This document shows positions 22,896 through 25,470 of a stretch of DNA of 25,470 bases, piece after piece. The DNA is from JBBPYR01 sp038199755. GTDB taxonomy: Bacteria; Chloroflexota; Ktedonobacteria; Ktedonobacterales; Ktedonobacteraceae. Numbering within the stretch: the first letter of the stretch is position 1; each line of letters opens with the position of its first letter. Made by a program: the position numbers and the translations under genes. The notes beneath the pieces are model-generated. The model had not been told where the DNA came from. It worked only from the letters and a program-made list of their open reading frames with translations, and made no database searches. Location of the stretch: the NCBI GenBank assembly GCA_038199755.1, contig JBBPYR010000325.1:1-25470 (forward strand), given 5' to 3'.

Positions 22896-24436
22896 ATGTG
22901 CGCAAATCTGCCATCCTGAACTGCCTGTGCCAAGGCTGCAATATCCGGTGCAAGCACGCGATCATCTTCTAGCTTGGCAACATAGGCTCGTACAGCGGTG
23001 TATGCCTGCTCAACGCCAGCACCGGCCTTGAGCGGACGCCGAAATTCGAGGATTTGTGCCGCGCACAATAGCTCCATCGCGATCACCTGGCGTGTTTTTT
23101 CGAGGATGCTGACTAATTTATGCGCGCTGGTGACGCCCATGCTGACGAAATCCTCCATACCAGCTGAAGTAGGAATAGAGTCGATGCTGGCCGGATGTGC
23201 CAGGATTTTGATTTCGTTGACCAGGGCGGCGGCAGTATATTGCACAATCATCAGGCCAGAATTGAGCCCTGCATTCGGCGTCAGGAAAAGTGGTGCCCCC
23301 GTATCCCAGTCCCGTGGCCCCATCAGGCCATAAATGCGTCGCTCGGAAAAGCTCGCCACCTGTGCCAGCGCAATCGCCATCATGTCCATGGCTAGTGCGA
23401 GAGGCTGACCGTGAAAATTGCCACCGCTCAGCACATCTCCCTCTTCTGGAAAGACCAGCGGATTATCTGTGACGGCATCGAGTTCACGCTCAAAGACCTG
23501 TGAGCAATAGGTAAGCGCATCGCGTACCGCACCGTACACCTGTGGAGCGCAGCGTAGCGTATAGGGGTCTTGTACGCGCGTGCAATTTTGATGACTCGCG
23601 TTAATTTCGCTGTCGCGCACAAGTGAGCGCAGCCGCGCCGCACTCACCTGCTGCCCCAGTTGACCGCGTCGTCGATGAATACGCTCATCCAGTGGCATAT
23701 GGCTACCCAGTAGCCCCTCGATACTCATGGCGCAGGCCACTTCTGCTGTTCGCACCATGCTGTCCGCGTCGGCAATGGCAAGGATAGCTATCGCTTCCAT
23801 CAAGTGGGTACCATTAATGAGTGCCAACCCCTCTTTCGCTTGCAGGCGCAGCGGCTTGATCTCTGCAAGCGCAAGGGCTTCCGCGCCGCTATACTTTTTC
23901 CCATGCTGCATTGCCTCACCCTCGCCGACAAGGACGAGCGCAAGGTGTGCCAATGGTGCCAAATCACCGCTGGCACCCACTGAACCGCGGGAGGGAATGA
24001 GCGGATAGATAGCGGCATTGAGCAGCGCGAGTAGCGACTGCACGACCTCGACGCGCACGCCTGAATTACCGCGAGCCAGACTTGCCGCCAAAAGCAGCAT
24101 CATTGCACGTGTCACCTCCTCGCTTAAAGGTTCGCCCACACCGGCAGCGTGGCTACGAATAAGGTTATGCTGTAACTGCACGAGGTGGTCAGAGGAGATG
24201 CGTACACTGCTCAGGTGTCCAAAACCAGTCGTGACACCGTAGACCTTGCGGCCCTCTGCCGCGATGGTGTCGATCAGGGTACGCGCCCTTTGAATACGTT
24301 GAACAGCATGCTCACTAAGTGTCACATGGGTGTAATTACGGGCAACGGCTAACACTGCGGTGCTGGCGAGAGCTTGCCCATCAAGTGTAATGGTGCTAGT
24401 GGGATGGTTGTCCCTATTGTGATCTATCGTCTTCAT
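22889..24436 (-). CDS. hutH: Histidine ammonia-lyase
   Basis: 515 residues, AGGAC six bases before ATG 24436. The MIO-forming triad ASG (155-157) sits in SRGSVGASGDLAPLAHLA, and the catalytic Tyr is Y66 in KVYGVTTGFGHL. Also present: QDPYTLRCAPQVYG, GNFHGQPLA and SERRIYGLMGP, all typical of the aromatic amino-acid lyase family. It converts histidine to urocanate and ammonia, the first step of histidine use. PAL/TAL relatives share the fold; HLVQLQHNL favours histidine as substrate. A TATAAT box and small palindrome (24450-24474) sit just upstream, so it may have its own promoter inside the upstream gene's end. No other hut gene is adjacent. Confidence 0.93.
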   Translation of the reverse strand: MKTIDHNRDNHPTSTITLDGQALASTAVLAVARNYTHVTLSEHAVQRIQRARTLIDTIAAEGRKVYGVTTGFGHLSSVRISSDHLVQLQHNLIRSHAAGVGEPLSEEVTRAMMLLLAASLARGNSGVRVEVVQSLLALLNAAIYPLIPSRGSVGASGDLAPLAHLALVLVGEGEAMQHGKKYSGAEALALAEIKPLRLQAKEGLALINGTHLMEAIAILAIADADSMVRTAEVACAMSIEGLLGSHMPLDERIHRRRGQLGQQVSAARLRSLVRDSEINASHQNCTRVQDPYTLRCAPQVYGAVRDALTYCSQVFERELDAVTDNPLVFPEEGDVLSGGNFHGQPLALAMDMMAIALAQVASFSERRIYGLMGPRDWDTGAPLFLTPNAGLNSGLMIVQYTAAALVNEIKILAHPASIDSIPTSAGMEDFVSMGVTSAHKLVSILEKTRQVIAMELLCAAQILEFRRPLKAGAGVEQAYTAVRAYVAKLEDDRVLAPDIAALAQAVQDGRFAHIE

Positions 24437-24449
24437 TGAAATGTCCTTT

Positions 24450-24474
24450 CAAGGCATCGTTGCCTTGTATTATA
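24450..24474 (-). promoter_or_regulatory. Candidate -10 box and small palindrome before hutH
   Basis: TATAAT on the minus strand (24469-24474) with no clear -35, followed by CAAGGC-6-GCCTTG (24450-24467) in the leader. It overlaps the stop of the upstream gene. Confidence 0.4.
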
Positions 24475-25372
24475 GCGTATCTCTGACACGCCTGTTAGCG
24501 GCAATTTGTGCGAGGGGAGCTATTACTAGCAGTACGAGTGTCACGAGGAGCAGCGGCAGACGCACAAATTGTGTGATTTGCGTGAATTGGGCAGGAATGA
24601 GCAGCACGAGAAAATAAAGGCTCTGCGCCAGACCAGCATATTTGCCTAAGACCGTCGAGCCGAAGCGTACAGGTTGCGCAAAGACAAAATAGCTAGCGAG
24701 TGCGGCGAGTAGTGGCAGGAAGAAGCGCAGCACCATCACCACGGCAATCCACGGTGACAACAAGCCATTTTGTAGCAGAATGACCGTTAAAGCCGTGTAC
24801 AGGCAAAAATCGGCCTCACCATCGCTAATTTGACCTAGTTTGCTTTGTGTCTGGGTGTGGCGTGCCACCTGCCCATCCAGAATATCTGTCACCACACCGA
24901 GCAGAAAGACCGCTAATGCTAATTCCGAAGGTGTCGCTATGCCTGCGACTAAGCGACCCAATAAATACGTGGCACCCAATCCGCGTAGTTCGGTAAAGGT
25001 GTTGGCCCAGCCAACGCGCTGTAGTAAATGCCCCGTTTGCGCCTGCCGATTCAGACCAAGATGCCAAAAGAGATCGCTTTGCTGCCAGACAAGACAAAAC
25101 AGAAAGCCTGGCAGCAATCTCACTGCAACCGCGAAACCCTCGTACCAGTCTGTGATGACGAGGATAGCCACACCGAGGATGCCCATGAGTAGCGTTGTAT
25201 TTAACCACGAACGGCAGAGCGCGGGATTATTTTTTGCGGTCACATAAGACATGTCCCAGGAGCGCACAATAAAACGCCACCAACCGAGAGGGCTAAACCG
25301 TTCTTTTTGGAGTGTTGTGAGTAAATCGACAACGAACTGAGTCTGTTCCCTTGCAGTTGATGATGGTTGCAT
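24470..25372 (-). CDS. CDP-alcohol phosphatidyltransferase family membrane protein
   Basis: 300 residues, GAGG seven bases before ATG 25372. The family motif is exact: D166-G-x2-A170-R171-x8-G180-x3-D184-x3-D188 (DGQVARHTQTQSKLGQISDGEAD). About six to seven hydrophobic membrane segments follow the usual layout (for example LLMGILGVAILVIT, PGFLFCLVW, LALAVFLLGVVT, and the C-terminal PLLLVTLVLLVIAP). Such enzymes join a CDP-activated lipid to an alcohol such as glycerol phosphate or inositol phosphate in the cytoplasmic membrane. The product cannot be assigned; the 50-residue cytosolic N-terminus is longer than usual. A parS site lies 15 bases upstream of the start. Confidence 0.88.
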   Translation of the reverse strand: MQPSSTAREQTQFVVDLLTTLQKERFSPLGWWRFIVRSWDMSYVTAKNNPALCRSWLNTTLLMGILGVAILVITDWYEGFAVAVRLLPGFLFCLVWQQSDLFWHLGLNRQAQTGHLLQRVGWANTFTELRGLGATYLLGRLVAGIATPSELALAVFLLGVVTDILDGQVARHTQTQSKLGQISDGEADFCLYTALTVILLQNGLLSPWIAVVMVLRFFLPLLAALASYFVFAQPVRFGSTVLGKYAGLAQSLYFLVLLIPAQFTQITQFVRLPLLLVTLVLLVIAPLAQIAANRRVRDTL

Positions 25373-25387
25373 AACATTTCCTCATAA

Positions 25388-25403
25388 TGTTTCACGTGAA
25401 ACA
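25388..25403. promoter_or_regulatory. parS site (exact)
   Basis: TGTTTCACGTGAAACA in the gap just upstream of the phosphatidyltransferase gene; the palindrome extends to 20 bp (25386-25405). Confidence 0.9.
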
Positions 25404-25434
25404 TTGTTATTTCTAAAGCCAGTGTAGAAGTGGA

Positions 25435-25470
25435 CTATTGTTGCTGTTCTTTTTGTGCGAATGCATCCCA
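25435..25470 (-). CDS. Possible C-terminal end of a gene entering from the right
   Basis: On the minus strand the frame entering at the window edge reads WDAFAQKEQQQ and then stops at 25435-25437. A charged, Gln-rich tail is plausible for a gene end, but eleven codons prove little. Confidence 0.25.
   Translation of the reverse strand, partial: WDAFAQKEQQQ

Overview
The window looks like part of a bacterial chromosome close to its replication origin, most likely from a Chloroflexota of the Ktedonobacteria type. That assignment is an inference from protein style, moderate GC and the gene mix, with no database check. The right three quarters (about 5.4-25.5 kb) carry ordinary core genes. The left 5.3 kb is AT-richer and accessory.

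Left accessory region (1-5.3 kb): the start of a probable type II restriction endonuclease, running off the left edge; a MerR-type HTH plus GNAT-like protein; a strong promoter nested between 17-bp inverted repeats, followed by a structured stretch without a clear ORF and a 5'-truncated tyrosine integrase; a two-gene operon of an unknown protein and an XRE-HTH/ImmA-type metallopeptidase; a convergent small protein with a consensus promoter; and a degenerate tRNA-Val-like sequence. Together these suggest a decayed integrative element or defence island.

Middle (5.4-11.2 kb): a coiled-coil protein, an unknown protein and a MaoC/FAS1-type hot-dog protein on the minus strand; an HD-GYP phosphodiesterase; PyrK (electron-transfer subunit of dihydroorotate dehydrogenase); and a glycogen-debranching enzyme.

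Origin (11.3-12.4 kb): the most striking part of the window. I count 26 exact DnaA boxes (TTATCCACA, 16 on plus and 10 on minus). Seven tandem units repeat with a 61-63 bp period, each carrying four box-like sites at fixed offsets 0, +14 (inverted), +24 and +33. To the right, a DnaA box, a GC-rich patch, a TAC trinucleotide run (DnaA-trio) and an AT-rich stretch form the known order of a basal unwinding system. A perfect 24-bp inverted repeat mirrors the box and GC patch on the far side of the AT-rich core. Six parS-like sites (TGTTTCACGTGAAACA, three exact) lie between 7.9 and 25.4 kb, which independently supports origin proximity. dnaA itself is not in the window.

Right side (12.5-25.5 kb): dnaG and rpoD, then a divergent CpaF/TadA-like ATPase whose stop region lies inside a perfect 31-bp hairpin shared with the convergent triosephosphate isomerase gene. 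The glycolytic cluster gap-pgk-tpiA follows on the minus strand, then a PLP aminotransferase, histidine ammonia-lyase (hutH) and a CDP-alcohol phosphatidyltransferase, with parS sites in the intergenic gaps. Primase and the main sigma factor are co-oriented with a fork leaving the origin to the right; the glycolytic and hut genes face that fork.
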